64,000 bases of DNA from Elymus sibiricus (Eukaryota > Streptophyta > Magnoliopsida > Poales > Poaceae). Of this stretch, positions 43,265-53,525 are shown piece after piece. The notes under the pieces were generated by a model that worked only from the letters and a program-made list of their open reading frames with translations, was not told the DNA's origin and did no database searches. The translations under genes and the position numbers were made by a program. How positions within the stretch are numbered: the first letter of the stretch is position 1; the number at the start of each line of letters is the position of its first letter. Where the stretch lies: contig CM077673.1 in assembly GCA_039707655.1 (NCBI GenBank), positions 267,572,288 through 267,636,287 of the forward strand, given 5' to 3'.

Positions 43265-45110
43265 TATTGGGGAACGTTGCATGGAAACAAAAAAATTCCT
43301 ACGAACACCCAAGATCTATCTATGGATATTCACATCTACAAGAGGGGATTGTATCTACATACCCTTGTAGATCGCTAAGCAGAAGCGTATATAACGCGGT
43401 TGATGTAGTCGTATTCTTCACGATCCAATCGTGATCCGATCCGATCTAGCGCCGAACGGATGGCACATCCGCGTTCAGCACACGTGCGGTTCGATGACGT
43501 CTCCTCATTCTTTATCTAGCAAGCCAGGGAGGAGAAGTAGATGGGATCTCAACCAGCACGATGACATGGTGGAGATGGTGGTGGAGCAATCCCAACAGGG
43601 CTTCGCCAAGCGCTACCATAGATGCGATCTGTGGAGAAAACGGAGTAACGGGTGAGGGAGGGCTGCCACCGGGGCGTAGGAATTGGTGTTTACAGCCCTC
43701 CCATCCCCTCCAATATATATAGGAGTCAAAGGGGAGAGGGGAGGCGCAGCCTTGACCCCTCCTCCAAGGGAGGGCCCGACGGCCAAGGGAGAGTCCTCCC
43801 TTTACAAGGAAGGGAGGAGTCCCCCTCCTCCAAGGCACCTCCGATGTGCCTTGTCCCTTTGGGACTCTTTCCCCCAAGACTAAGTATCCTCTAGGGGCTG
43901 ATGCACCTTGCCCATGATGGATAGGGCGCACCCCCTATGGCCCATGTGGGCCCACGGGGCAGGTTGACCCCGGAACCCTTTTCGGCACCCCGGTACACTA
44001 CCGGTAATGCCCGAAACTTTTCCGGCAACCAAAATAGGACTTCCCATATATAAATCTTTACCTCTGGACCATTCAAGAAATCTTCGTGAAGTCCGGGATC
44101 TCATTCGGGACTCCGAACAACATTCGGTCACCAACGCACATATCCCAATACTACTCTAGCATCACTGAACGTTAAGCGTGTGGACCCTGCGGGTTCGAGA
44201 ATCATGTAGACATGACCGAGACACCTCTCTAGCCAATAACAAATAGAGGGACCTGGATGCCCATAGTGGTTCCTAAATATTCCATAGATATCTTCATCGG
44301 TCGAACCACGATGTCAAGGATTCAGTCAATCCCGTATGCAGTTCCCTTTGTCGAGCGGTATGTTACTTGCCCGAGATTTGATCGTCGGTATCTCCATACC
44401 TAGTTCAATCTCGTTACCGGCAAGTCTCTTTACTCGTTACGTAATACAAGATCCCGTGACTAACTCCTTAGTCACATTGCTTGCAAGCTTCTTGTGATAT
44501 TGTATTACCGAGAGGGCCCATAGATACCTCTCCGTCATATGGAGTGACAAATCCCAGTCTCGATCCATACCAACCCAACAGTCACCCTTCGAGATACATG
44601 TAGAGTACCTTTATGATCACCCGGTTATGAAGTGATGTTTGATACACACAAGGCATTCCTCCGATGCCAGGGAGTTGCATGATCTCATGGTCTTAGGAAC
44701 ATATGCTTGACATGAAGAAAGCAGTAGCAATAAACTAATACGATCAAATGTTATGCTTACGGTTGGGTCTTGTCCATCACATCACTAGTGCAGAAAAGCC
44801 AAGCTATGGCGTGGCAAAATTGGCCTTGCTGGTGTGGACAGCCTATGCCACCAATATGGCGCCAAAGTTAAAATGTAGTGGTGGCATTGGAGACGACGCC
44901 ATCAGTATTTTGAGTTCCTACTGGAGTTGGACAGAGTTGCACGCCGGCACTGTCACATTTAGCTAATAAAAAAATACCAGCTTCACAAAAGATACTAAAC
45001 ATTTCAGTAATTCACAAAAGATACCTAATTCACAAAAGATACCAAATTCACAAAAGGAAAGTACCAATTACAAGTATCGATCTTGCCCCTCTCTCGATCG
45101 ACATTGCTAC

Positions 45111-45401
45111 CTAGTTTTTTCTAAGGACCATTTTAAGCTCACGAAGCTTATTCCTATTCGTCATCACCTCGTGGATATAATGCGCTTTCTCCGTCTTTAT
45201 TTGTCGCATGTCGGCCTGCAGGAATTCTATCTCCTTATTGATATCAGTTATCTCGGCGTTCAGTGCCGCGAACTGACGTTCGAGACTATAAATCTTATGG
45301 AAGACAATACAATTGTCATTGATAAATTTGTCTTTCTCCTTCGTCAGGGAGTCATTCAACTCCTGCAGGGCCTTCATGGTACTCCGACGTGATGTGATCA
45401 A
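45111..45401 (-). CDS. Coiled-coil ORF inside the CACTA element
   Basis: A 96-residue ORF starting MITSRRSTMKALQELN or, more likely, MKALQELN, ending KMVLRKN. Almost the whole protein shows heptad-like spacing of Leu/Ile/Phe with Glu/Lys (SLERQFAALNAEI, EIEFLQADMRQIKTEKAHY). No domain beyond the coiled coil is recognisable. It could be an exon fragment of a captured host gene or of a CACTA-encoded protein. No upstream promoter is evident; (TA)n lies just upstream of the start. Similar length ORFs by chance are less ordered than this. Confidence 0.4.
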   Translation of the reverse strand: MITSRRSTMKALQELNDSLTKEKDKFINDNCIVFHKIYSLERQFAALNAEITDINKEIEFLQADMRQIKTEKAHYIHEVMTNRNKLRELKMVLRKN

Positions 45402-45411
45402 CTCAAATCAT

Positions 45412-45416
<5 letters not shown>

Positions 45417-45460
<44 letters not shown>
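45417..45460. repeat. (TA)n microsatellite
   Basis: About 22 perfect AT dinucleotides inside the CACTA element, directly followed by ATGCATG. Confidence 0.95.
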
Positions 45461-45463
<3 letters not shown>

Positions 45464-45639
45464 TGTTTGCAATGCTAATGCATGTTTTCTGTAACCAGCC
45501 TAATTACCTAGTTGGTGCTCACTTCGCTTTTCTCTTTGGCAAAATCCGACCAGTGCTCAAAGGAGCCTACCCAGATGCTAGAGTCGGCCATGCTGTACCA
45601 TCAAACAGAAAAAACTTGAAAGTTGTACCATCAACTATG

Positions 45640-46200
45640 TAATGTTTTAGCTAGAGTGTATCATGCATCAACTATTTATTTGAATGTTGTCAATCTCTAC
45701 CATCAACTATGTAATGTTTTAGCTAAGTTGTCGCAGCTTGTTTACACACTACTCCTACATGGCCACCCTTACATATGTGTAATGCAAAAGCTTTTTAAAA
45801 TTATGGTTTATAGTTTATTGTTACTAATATACCACTTCTAATTAAGGTTCATACATTGCAACTCATATACCACTACTAATTAAGGTTTTCCATAGTTTAT
45901 TGTTACTAATTTGGTTTAGGCCAAAAATTCTCCAAAGTCTATAGAAATAATATAGCAAATTCTCCATAGTATATAGAAAAAATATAGCAAATTCTTCATA
46001 GTCTATAGTCTATATAAAAATATAGAAAATTCTCCATAGTCTATAGTCTATAGAAAAAATATAGCTAATTCTACATACATTGCAACTCATATACCACTTC
46101 TAATTAAGGTTTTACATTATAGCAAATTCTTCATACATTGCAACCTAAAATTTTCATACATTGCAACTCATATACTACTAACACTAAATATAGCAAGTAG
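45640..46200. repeat. Degenerate AT-rich local repeats in the CACTA element
   Basis: TACCATCAACTATGTAATGTTTTAGC occurs at about 45627 and 45699 in related form. ATTCTCCATAGTCTATAGAAAAAATATAGC words recur four to five times (45935-46070). CATACATTGCAACTCATATACCAC recurs at 45851, 46075 and 46155. No coding. Confidence 0.7.
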
Positions 46201-46957
46201 TATTGAAAAATGGTTTTGTGAAAAGTTCTTTCCATACCTCTTTGGATATGACATGGACGGCGACGTCGGCGGGACGACGACGGGCGGAGACGCGCGGCGT
46301 TGGCGGGGTGGCATAGGGCGGAGACGGGCGGCGTGGGGCGGCTTTGGCGGGGCGGCGTCCGGTGGGGCGGAGACGTGATGCATCAGGCGGCTGCGGCGGT
46401 GTCGGGCGGGGCGGAGATGCGATGCATCATGCGGCGGCGGCGGGGATCGAGAGGAGGACGGGCCGATGGAGTTGGGGTCGAGAGTGAGGATAAGATTTTT
46501 TTACTGCCCCAGGAGCTGTTAAAACCGACTATTGTTGGCGTGGGCCTAATGGGCCTAATGTGTGCAACATCGGGCCTAATGTGCAACGCCAGCGCTAACA
46601 AAATAGCTATGTCGTACGAATTTAGCCCACGCCAGCACTATTTGAAAATATTAGTCTTGGCGTTGGGAAGAAATAGCGCGCCACTAACAAGAGTTGTGGC
46701 TAGTCATTTCTCCACTAGTGCATCATTCTCCTAATGATGTGACCTCGTTATCAAATGACAACTCATGTCTATGATTAGGAAACTTTAACGAGCTAGTATA
46801 GTAGAGGCTCACTAGGGACACGGTGTTCTCTATGTATCCACACATGTATCTGAGTTTTCGATCAATACAATTCTAGCATGGATAATAGAAGTTTATCATG
46901 AACAAGGAAATATGATAATAACCTATTTATTATTGCCTCTAGGGCATATTTCCAACA

Positions 46958-49529
46958 AATACTTGAATAATATTTTTTCAACATTATTGGGTGTACCTGC
47001 AATATAGTGCTTAATTCTTTGCCCATTAACAACCCTCGGATTTGTGCCTTCGGTGTTATTGATCTTGATGGCTCCGGAGCGATAAACTTCTTCGACGATT
47101 TGGGGTCCTTCCCAAGAGATTTTTTTCTTGCAAAGAATCTAAAACGAGAATTTTATAATAGAACTTTATCACCTACGTTAAATTCTTGTTTCTGGATTCT
47201 CTTATCGTGCCATATTTTAACCTTCTCTTTAAACAACTTTGCATTTTCGTAGGCTTGTGTTCTCCACTCATCAAGAGAACTAGTATCAAATAACCACTTT
47301 TCTCTGGCAAGGTTAAAATGATACTTAAGTTCTTTAATTTCCCAATATGCCTTGTGTTCACACTCAAGAGGTAAATGACATGCTTTCCCATAGACTATCT
47401 TATACGGGGACATACCCATAGGATTTTTGTAAGCGGTCATGTATGCCCACACTGCGCCATCAAGCTTCTGAGACCAATTCTTCCTAGATCGGTTAAAGGT
47501 CTTTGCAAAAATAGCTTTATTTTTGTATTACTCAATTCTACTTGACCACTAGACTGAGGGTGATAAGGTGAAGCAATTCTATGGTTGACATTATATTTAC
47601 AAGGATTTTACGAAAAGTACCATGAATGAAATGAGAACCTCCATCGGTCATTAAATACGTAGGGACTCCAATCCTTGGAAAGATAACTTCCTTAAGCATT
47701 TTAATAGAGGTGTTATGATCAGCACTACTAGTTGGAATAACATCTACCCACTTAGTAATGTAATCAAGAGCAACTAAGATATGAGTGTGTCCACTAGAGG
47801 GAGGAAAAGGTCACATATAATCAAAGCTCCAGACATCAAATATGATTCTATAACAAGTGAATAATTCATAGGCATTTCCTGACGTCTATCAATATTACCA
47901 ATTCTTTGACATACACCACAAGAAAGGACAAACTTATGTGCATCCTTGAAGAGAGTAGGCCAATAGAAACCTGATTGTAGTACCTTGTGTGTAGTCCTAT
48001 CTCTAGCATGGTGTCCTCCATAGCGTTCGGAATAACACTTCCTAAAATAAATCCGCTCAAGCTCGGGTACACAATGCCTAATAATGGGTCATCCCAAAAT
48101 TAATGTCTCAAATCAAAGAAGAACTTTTTCTTTTGCTGATATGTGTAATTATGTGGTAAATACTTTGCAACAAAGAGCATAATCTGCATACCAAGGATTA
48201 TTACGGAAGTAGCAGTATTAATAATAGCTAATTTCTCATCAGGAAAGATATCATCAATAGGCCATGGGTCATCAAGGACATCTTCCATTCTAGACAAATT
48301 ATCTGTTATGGGATTTTCAGCTCCTTTCTATCAATAATATGCAAATCAAACTCTTGCAATAAAATTACCCACCTAATTATTCTAGGCTTCGCCTCTTTCT
48401 TTTCCATAAGATATTTGATAGCAGCATGATTGGTGTGAATAGTAACTTTAGAATCAACAATATAGGGTCTGAATTTATCACAAGAAAACACAACTGCTAG
48501 AAATTCTTTCTCGGTAGTAGCATAATTTCTTTGAGCATTATCCAAGGTCTTACTAGCATAATGGATAATGTTCAATTTCTTATCAATTCTTTCACCTAGA
48601 ACAACACCAACAACATAATCCCTAGCATCACACATAATTTTGAAAGGGCAAGTTCCAATCAGGTGGTTGAACAATAGGTGCAGCGATTAAAGCTTTCTTA
48701 AGTATTTCAAAGGCTTCTAAACAATGCTCGTCAAAGAAAAATGGAACATCTTTTTGTAAGAGATTAGTGAGAGGTCTAGAAATTTTAGAGAAGTCTTTAA
48801 TGAATCTCCTATAGAAACCAACATGACCTAAGAAACTTCTTATACCTTTAATATCTTTAGGACATGGCATTTTCTCACTTGCATCAACTTTGGCTTTATC
48901 TACCTCAACACCTCTTTCAGAAATTTTATGACCAAGGACGATACCTTCGTTCACCATGAAGTAACACTTCTCCCAATTCAAGACAAGATTGGTCTCTTCA
49001 CATCTCTACAAGACTCGGTCAATGTTGCTCAAGAAAGCATCTAAAGAAGTTCCGTAAACAAACAAATCATCCATAAATACCTCAATAATTTTCTTACATA
49101 AATCAGAGAATATAGTAGTCATACATCTTTGCAAAGTAGCAGGAGCATTACATAGACCAAAAGGCATACGTCTGTAGGCATCAGTTCCATAAGGGCAAGT
49201 AAAAGTAGTTTTCACTTGAATCTCCTGTGATACAAGTATTTGAGAAAAACCAGAATAACCGGCTAGAAAGCAAAAGTGTGTGTGCTTTGATAATCTTTCT
49301 AGCATTTGATCAATGAAGGGTAATGGGTAATGATCTTTTTTAGTGGATTTATTTAATTTCTTGAAATTAATTACCATCCTATAGCTGGTTAAAATTCTTT
49401 GTGGGATAAGTTCATTTTTATCATCAGGAACAACGGTGATGCCTCCTTTCTTAGGAACACAATTAGCAAGACTTACCCATCTACTATCAACTATAGGATA
49501 AATAATACATGCTTCCAGAAGCTTTCTAC
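46958..49529 (-). pseudogene. Athila-like element 3: RT, RNase H and integrase
   Basis: Minus strand, from 49529 downward: RT with ACIIYPIVDSRWVSLANCVP, YRMVINFKKLNKSTKKDHYP, FIDQMLERLSKHTHFCF, MPFGLCNAPATLQRCM and the active site FMDDLFVYG (FMDD rather than YxDD, as in Athila). Then SFLGHVGFYRRFIKDFSKIS and PFFFDEHCLEAFEILKKAL (RT thumb), RNase H ([38 protein letters not shown]), integrase zinc finger and core in several frames (47600-48297), and the integrase C-terminal part MSPYKIVYGKACHLPLE. Frameshifts and stops separate the pieces (for example at 49006, 48306, 48100 and 47500). It is cut on the left at 46957 by the copia insertion and on the right at about 49530 by plastid DNA. Confidence 0.85.
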
Positions 49530-49650
49530 GATTCCACTTCGACAAAAGGAAAGAGCGTACCTAAGTTCAATAGCTTTACCACCGCTATTCCGATCATGAT
49601 TTCCTACCCTCAGGGGGGACGTAAAGGCCCTTCCACCTTTGGAAGGCTGT

Positions 49651-49728
49651 GGGCGAGGAGGGATTCGAACCCAGGCTCTGACACAGTGGTTCGTAGCCAC
49701 GTGCACTGATCCTCTGAGCTTCATGCCC
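49651..49728 (-). tRNA. trnR-ACG: Plastid-like tRNA-Arg(ACG) pseudogene
   Basis: On the minus strand: AGCTCAGAGGAT (D arm), GTGGCTACGAACCAC (anticodon stem with ACG), GGTTCGAATCC (T arm), CCTCGCCC (acceptor 3' side). The 78-base span is about four bases longer than a normal copy, with extra bases between anticodon and T stems (CAGAGCCTG) and a weakened acceptor stem (GGGCATG against CTCGCCC). It is a decayed copy within transferred plastid DNA, not expected to work. Confidence 0.7.
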
Positions 49729-49850
49729 AACTATCTCTATTGGATCTCTTCCCAGGGGTACCCCTTCATTTTAGGTTAAGAAGATGGGAAAGCACCTTTC
49801 TCTCTATAAGAACGGTACGTTCCGAGGTATGAAGTGGGAGAGAGAGGATT

Positions 49851-50240
49851 ATATCCTTTCGCAAATAATTGAAATGCAATTTCATGATCTGGATCTTTAA
49901 TTGTTGGAAACTTGTCAAGTTCTTCTACCAAGGCTTGATTAATGAACCTACAAAATCCCACGAATTGGATCTGACTAAATCCGGGTATTGTGGACATTCC
50001 GTTGTTTCCATTTCGGAGCATCTCAATCTTAAGTTTCCTGTTTATCATAAAAAAATCCATTATCAGCTCACTCTTCATCAATCCCTATAGATCGACTAGC
50101 AATCATGAAATCTATATTCTGTTTACTGAATCACATGAAATTTTAGGGAACTCCACATACGTATTTCATATATGGATTTAGGTGTTTTTCTAGTGATTCC
50201 TGGTAAAGCTCCCAAACGATGTATTTTTTAAATGAGATCC
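49851..50240 (-). pseudogene. rpoB: 5' end of plastid rpoB in nuclear DNA
   Basis: The start codon is at 50021 (minus). The first ~57 codons read [20 protein letters not shown], then [19 protein letters not shown] and ending FQLFAKGY. Homology to the beta subunit of plastid RNA polymerase stops there and unrelated sequence follows, so this is a short truncated piece (the full protein has more than 1000 residues). Bases 50022-50240 look like the rpoB leader. An in-frame extension upstream ([16 protein letters not shown]) is leader sequence, not protein. Confidence 0.8.
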
Positions 50241-51708
50241 TCAATAACGGGACATGAAGACTCCCTTTTTATTGAAATTTCATTTTAAACAAATAATTTC
50301 ATTGTATTTACATTACAGAATACATCAAAATTAAAATTGAATTAAACTACAGGATAAAAAAAGTAAAATCAACTAAAGTACCAGCCCCAATTATTCCCTA
50401 GCTTGTTAATCCAACATATCAGTTGGCGTGTCTGAATAAGAAAGAGTTGGGCGATGGTTTTAGAAAACCCGAAACTAGCCATGCCCTAAGGAATTTCATC
50501 AAATCTGTATTTATTCCTATGAGATTACCCCAAGGACGCCTTCAGCGTCCAGGGGTCATGGACCGACCATAGACCCTGTTCAATAAGTGGAACACATTAG
50601 CCATCCGCTCTCCGGTTGGGCAGTAAGGGTCGGAGAAGGGCAATCACTCATTCTTAAAACCAGCATTCTTAAGTTTAAGCTCAAAGAGTCAGGCGGAAAA
50701 AGTGGAGAGTGATGTCTACTACGCAACTTTATTCTTGTAGACTCTGTTGGGCCTCCAAGCGTAGAGTTTTGTAGGATAGTAGCAATTTTCCCTCAAGTGG
50801 ATGACATAAGGTTTATCAATCCATGGGAGCTTTAGGATGAAGATGGCCTCTTTCAAACAACTCTACAATCAAATACAAGAAATCTCTTGTGTCCCCAACA
50901 CACCCAATACAATGGCAAATTGTATAGGTGCACTAGTTCGGCGAAGAGATGGTGATACAAGTGCAATATGGATAGTAGAAATAGGTTTTCATAATCTGAA
51001 AATATAAAAAAAGCAAGGTAACAAGTAGTAAACAACGAGCAAAATGTTGTATAAATGCTTGGAAATAAGGCCTAGGGTTCATACTTTCACTAGTGCAATC
51101 TATCAACAATGCTAACATAATAGAATCATATGATCATCCCTCAACGTGCAACAAAGAATCACTCCAAATTTCATATCTAGCGGAGAACATGAGATGAAAT
51201 TGTTGTAGCTAGTAGAACCACCTCAAATTTACCCTTTCCGATCAATCTATTGGGCTATTCCTATAGGTGTCACAAACAGCCCTAGAGTTCATACCAAAAT
51301 AACACCTATGATACATATCAATCAACCCTGATGTCACATAGATACTCCAATGTCACCTCAAGTATCCGTGGGTTAATTATTCGACACGCATCAAAAAAAA
51401 TCAGATTCATCATATTCAATCCAACACAAAGAACTTCAAAGAGTACCCCAAGATTTATATCGGAGAAGGTAGGACAAGATCATGCATCAACCCCTGTGCA
51501 TAGATTACCCCATTGTCACCACGGGAATCCACAAGTTGAGTACCAAGACATACATCAAGTGATCTCAAATCCAATATTCAATCTGACATAACAAAATCTC
51601 AAAGGGAAAGATTCATTTCATCACAACAAGATAGCAAGGGACAAACACCATATGATCCAACTATATTAACAAAGCCCGTGATACATCAAGATCATGACAT
51701 CTCAAGAA

Positions 51709-51712
<4 letters not shown>

Positions 51713-51746
<34 letters not shown>
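51713..51746. repeat. (GA)n microsatellite in the solo LTR
   Basis: About 17 GA units directly before ATCAAACACATAGCTACTGG. A GA run at this point is usual in this LTR family. Confidence 0.9.
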
Positions 51747-51749
<3 letters not shown>

Positions 51750-52033
51750 AAACACATAGCTACTGGTACATACCCTCATCCCCGAGGGTGAACTACTCCC
51801 TCCTCGTCATGGGCCCCACCGGGATGATGAAGATGGCCATCAGTGATCATTTCCCCTCTCTGGCAGGGTACTGGAAAGGCTCCAGATGGGTTTTTCTTCA
51901 ATGCAGAGAGTTGCGGTGGGGGAGCGTAAGTTCTCTGTTTATTTCTGAGGGTTTCTGTATATATAAAATTTTTAGGCGTTGGAATCACGCTGAACGGAGC
52001 CACGTGGGCCCCACAAGCCATCAGGGCGCGCTC

Positions 52034-53447
52034 TGATACATCTCCGTCGTATCTACTTTTCCTAACGCTTTTGCTCTTGTTTTGGACTCTAATTTGCATG
52101 ATTTGAATGAAACTAACCCGAACTGACACTGTTATCAGCAGAACTACCATGGTGTTGTTTTTTTGTGCAGAAATAAAAGTTCTCGGAACTGGACGAAACT
52201 TTTTGGAGATTTATTTTACAATAAATAAAAATTACTGGAGCCAAGAACCACCGGAGGGGGTGCCCTGGTTGGGCACGATACACCAGGGCGCGCCACCCCC
52301 TCCAGGCGCGCCCTGGTGGGTTGGGCCCACCTCGGGGACCACTGGCCCTAATTCCAACGCTACAAAATCCTATTTTCAGAGAAAAAAATCAGAGAGAAAG
52401 TTTTATCGCGTTTGACGATACGGAGCCGCTGCCACCTCATGTTCTTCCTCGGGATTCCAGATCTGGAGCCCGTTTGGAGCTCCGGGGAGGGGAATCTTCG
52501 GTCTTCGTCATCATCAACCATTCTCCATCACCAATTCCATGATGCTCCCCACTGGGAGTGGGTAATTCCTTCATAGGCTTGCTGGTCGGTGAGGAGTTGG
52601 ATGAGATTCATCATGTAATCAAGTTATTTTGTTAGGTCTTGATCCCTAGTATCCACTATGTTCTGAAATTGATGTTGCTATGACTTTGCCATGCTTAATG
52701 CTTGTCACTAGGGCCCGAGTGCCATGATTTCAGATCTGAACCGTTTATGTTATCACCATTGTATCTATGTTCTTGATCCGATCTTGCTAGTCATATGCAC
52801 CTATTACGTGTTATGATCCGTAAACCCCGGAGTGACAATAGTCGGGATAATTTCCAGTGATGACCGTAGTTTGAGGAGTTCATGTATTCACTATGTGTTA
52901 ATGCTTTGTTCCGGTTCTCTATTAAAAGGAGGGCTTAATATCCCTTAGTTTCCTTATGGACCCCGCTGCCACGGGAGGGTAGGACAAAAGATGCCATGCA
53001 AGTTCTTTTCCATAAGCACGTATGACTATTTACGGACTACATGCCTACATTACATTTATGAATTGCAGCTAGTTCTGTGTCACCCTAGGTTATGACTGTT
53101 ATATGATGAATATCATCCAACGAGTTCACCGATCCAGTGCCTACGAGTTTTCCACATATTGTTCTTACTAAGTTACTATTGCTACTTCTACTGTTACACG
53201 TGCTACAAAACTACTGCTATCACTGCTACCGTTACTGTTACTTCTACTACTGCTATCGAAACTATCATACTACTGTGCTACTGATCACTCTGCTGCAGAT
53301 ATTTAATCTCCATGTGTGGTTGAATTGACAACTCAACTGCTAATACTCTCAAATATTCTTTGGCTCCCCTTGTGCCGAATCTATAAATTTGGGTTGAATA
53401 CTCTACCCTCGAAAACTGTTGCGATCCCCTATACTTGTGGGTTATCA
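52034..53447 (+). repeat. 5' LTR of Athila-like 2
   Basis: TGATACATCTCC to GTGGGTTATCA. Contains the perfect 14-base inverted repeat at 52281-52318, a TATA-like ACAAAATCC at 52360 (TATAAAATCC in the other LTR) and a pyrimidine-rich (CTA)n-like stretch at 53160-53290. Confidence 0.9.
52281..52318. promoter_or_regulatory. Perfect GC-rich inverted repeat upstream of the LTR TATA box
   Basis: CACCAGGGCGCGCC (52281-52294), 10-base loop ACCCCCTCCA, GGCGCGCCCTGGTG (52305-52318). The 3' LTR keeps 12 paired bases per arm (60458-60469 and 60484-60495) and an internal copy before ORF2 keeps 12 (56632-56643 and 56658-56669). It lies about 45 bases before the TATA-like box in all three. Function unknown. 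Confidence 0.6.
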
Positions 53448-53525
53448 AGACCTTTTTCTGGCGCCGTTGCCGGGGAGCATAGCTATATTTGTTGAGTCAC
53501 TTGGGATTTATATCAATTGATCACT

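Larger units (their letters stand above)
44783..46720. mobile_element. Non-autonomous CACTA element with CAT target duplication
   Basis: Ends are CACTAGTGCAGAAAAGCC (44783) and the complement of CACTAGTGGAGAAATGACTA (46720). CAT precedes (44780-44782) and follows (46721-46723), the 3-base duplication typical of CACTA. Subterminal GCCAAGCTATGGCG / GCGTTGGGAAG-type words occur at both ends. No TNP1/TNP2-type transposase is recognised; only a coiled-coil ORF, AT-rich repeats and a GC-rich block (46250-46480) are inside. Confidence 0.85.
39675..46957 (-). mobile_element. Copia element (Angela/WIS/BARE-like), RT end and 3' LTR missing
   Basis: In element sense (minus) it starts at 46957 with TGTTGGAAATATGCCCTAG. 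The LTR runs to 43265 (interrupted by a CACTA element; about 1752 bases without it), followed by GTGGCATCATGAGC, a primer-binding-site-like sequence of the tRNA-Met type. Then come a non-coding leader (43264-41950) and gag, protease, integrase (41945-39675). The copy stops at 39675 where the Athila-like 1 LTR ends, so RT, RNase H and the 3' LTR are gone from this side. It had inserted into the integrase region of Athila-like 3 (junction 46957/46958). Confidence 0.8.
43265..46957 (-). repeat. Copia LTR split by a CACTA element
   Basis: Outer end at 46957 (TGTTGGAAATATGCCC in sense), inner end at 43265, where the final bases read ..CCCCAATA rather than ..CCCCAACA, one substitution in the terminal dinucleotide. 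ATATATAGGAG near 43712 (plus) lies on the promoter-side half. Without the 1938-base insertion and 3-base duplication the LTR is about 1752 bases, matching the Angela/WIS/BARE size range. Confidence 0.75.
49530..50709. other. Nuclear insertion of plastid DNA (chimeric), left part
   Basis: Pieces from at least three separate plastid regions lie side by side: a trnR-ACG-like tRNA (49651-49728), the 5' end of rpoB with its leader (about 49851-50240), and an intron segment of trnA-UGC in the grass form (about 50520-50709: CCCAAGGACGCCTTC, CAATAAGTGGAACACATTAG, GGTTGGGCAGTAAGGGTCGG). The stretches 49740-49850 and 50250-50510 also look organellar but I cannot place them. These genes are not adjacent in plastid genomes, so fragments were joined before or during insertion. 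The site is the start of RT in Athila-like 3. Confidence 0.8.

Noticed and set aside
46240..46600. GC-rich ORFs near the right end of the CACTA element as a captured gene
   Set aside because: Low-complexity GCGGCGGGGCGG sequence open on both strands; no exon structure or domain.
49651..49728. Functional nuclear tRNA-Arg gene
   Set aside because: Plastid-type sequence with extra bases before the T arm and a mismatched acceptor stem, embedded in plastid fragments.
50933..51118. Small ORFs on the minus strand between 50.8 and 51.6 kb
   Set aside because: They lie inside the solo LTR and have no similarity to proteins I recognise.
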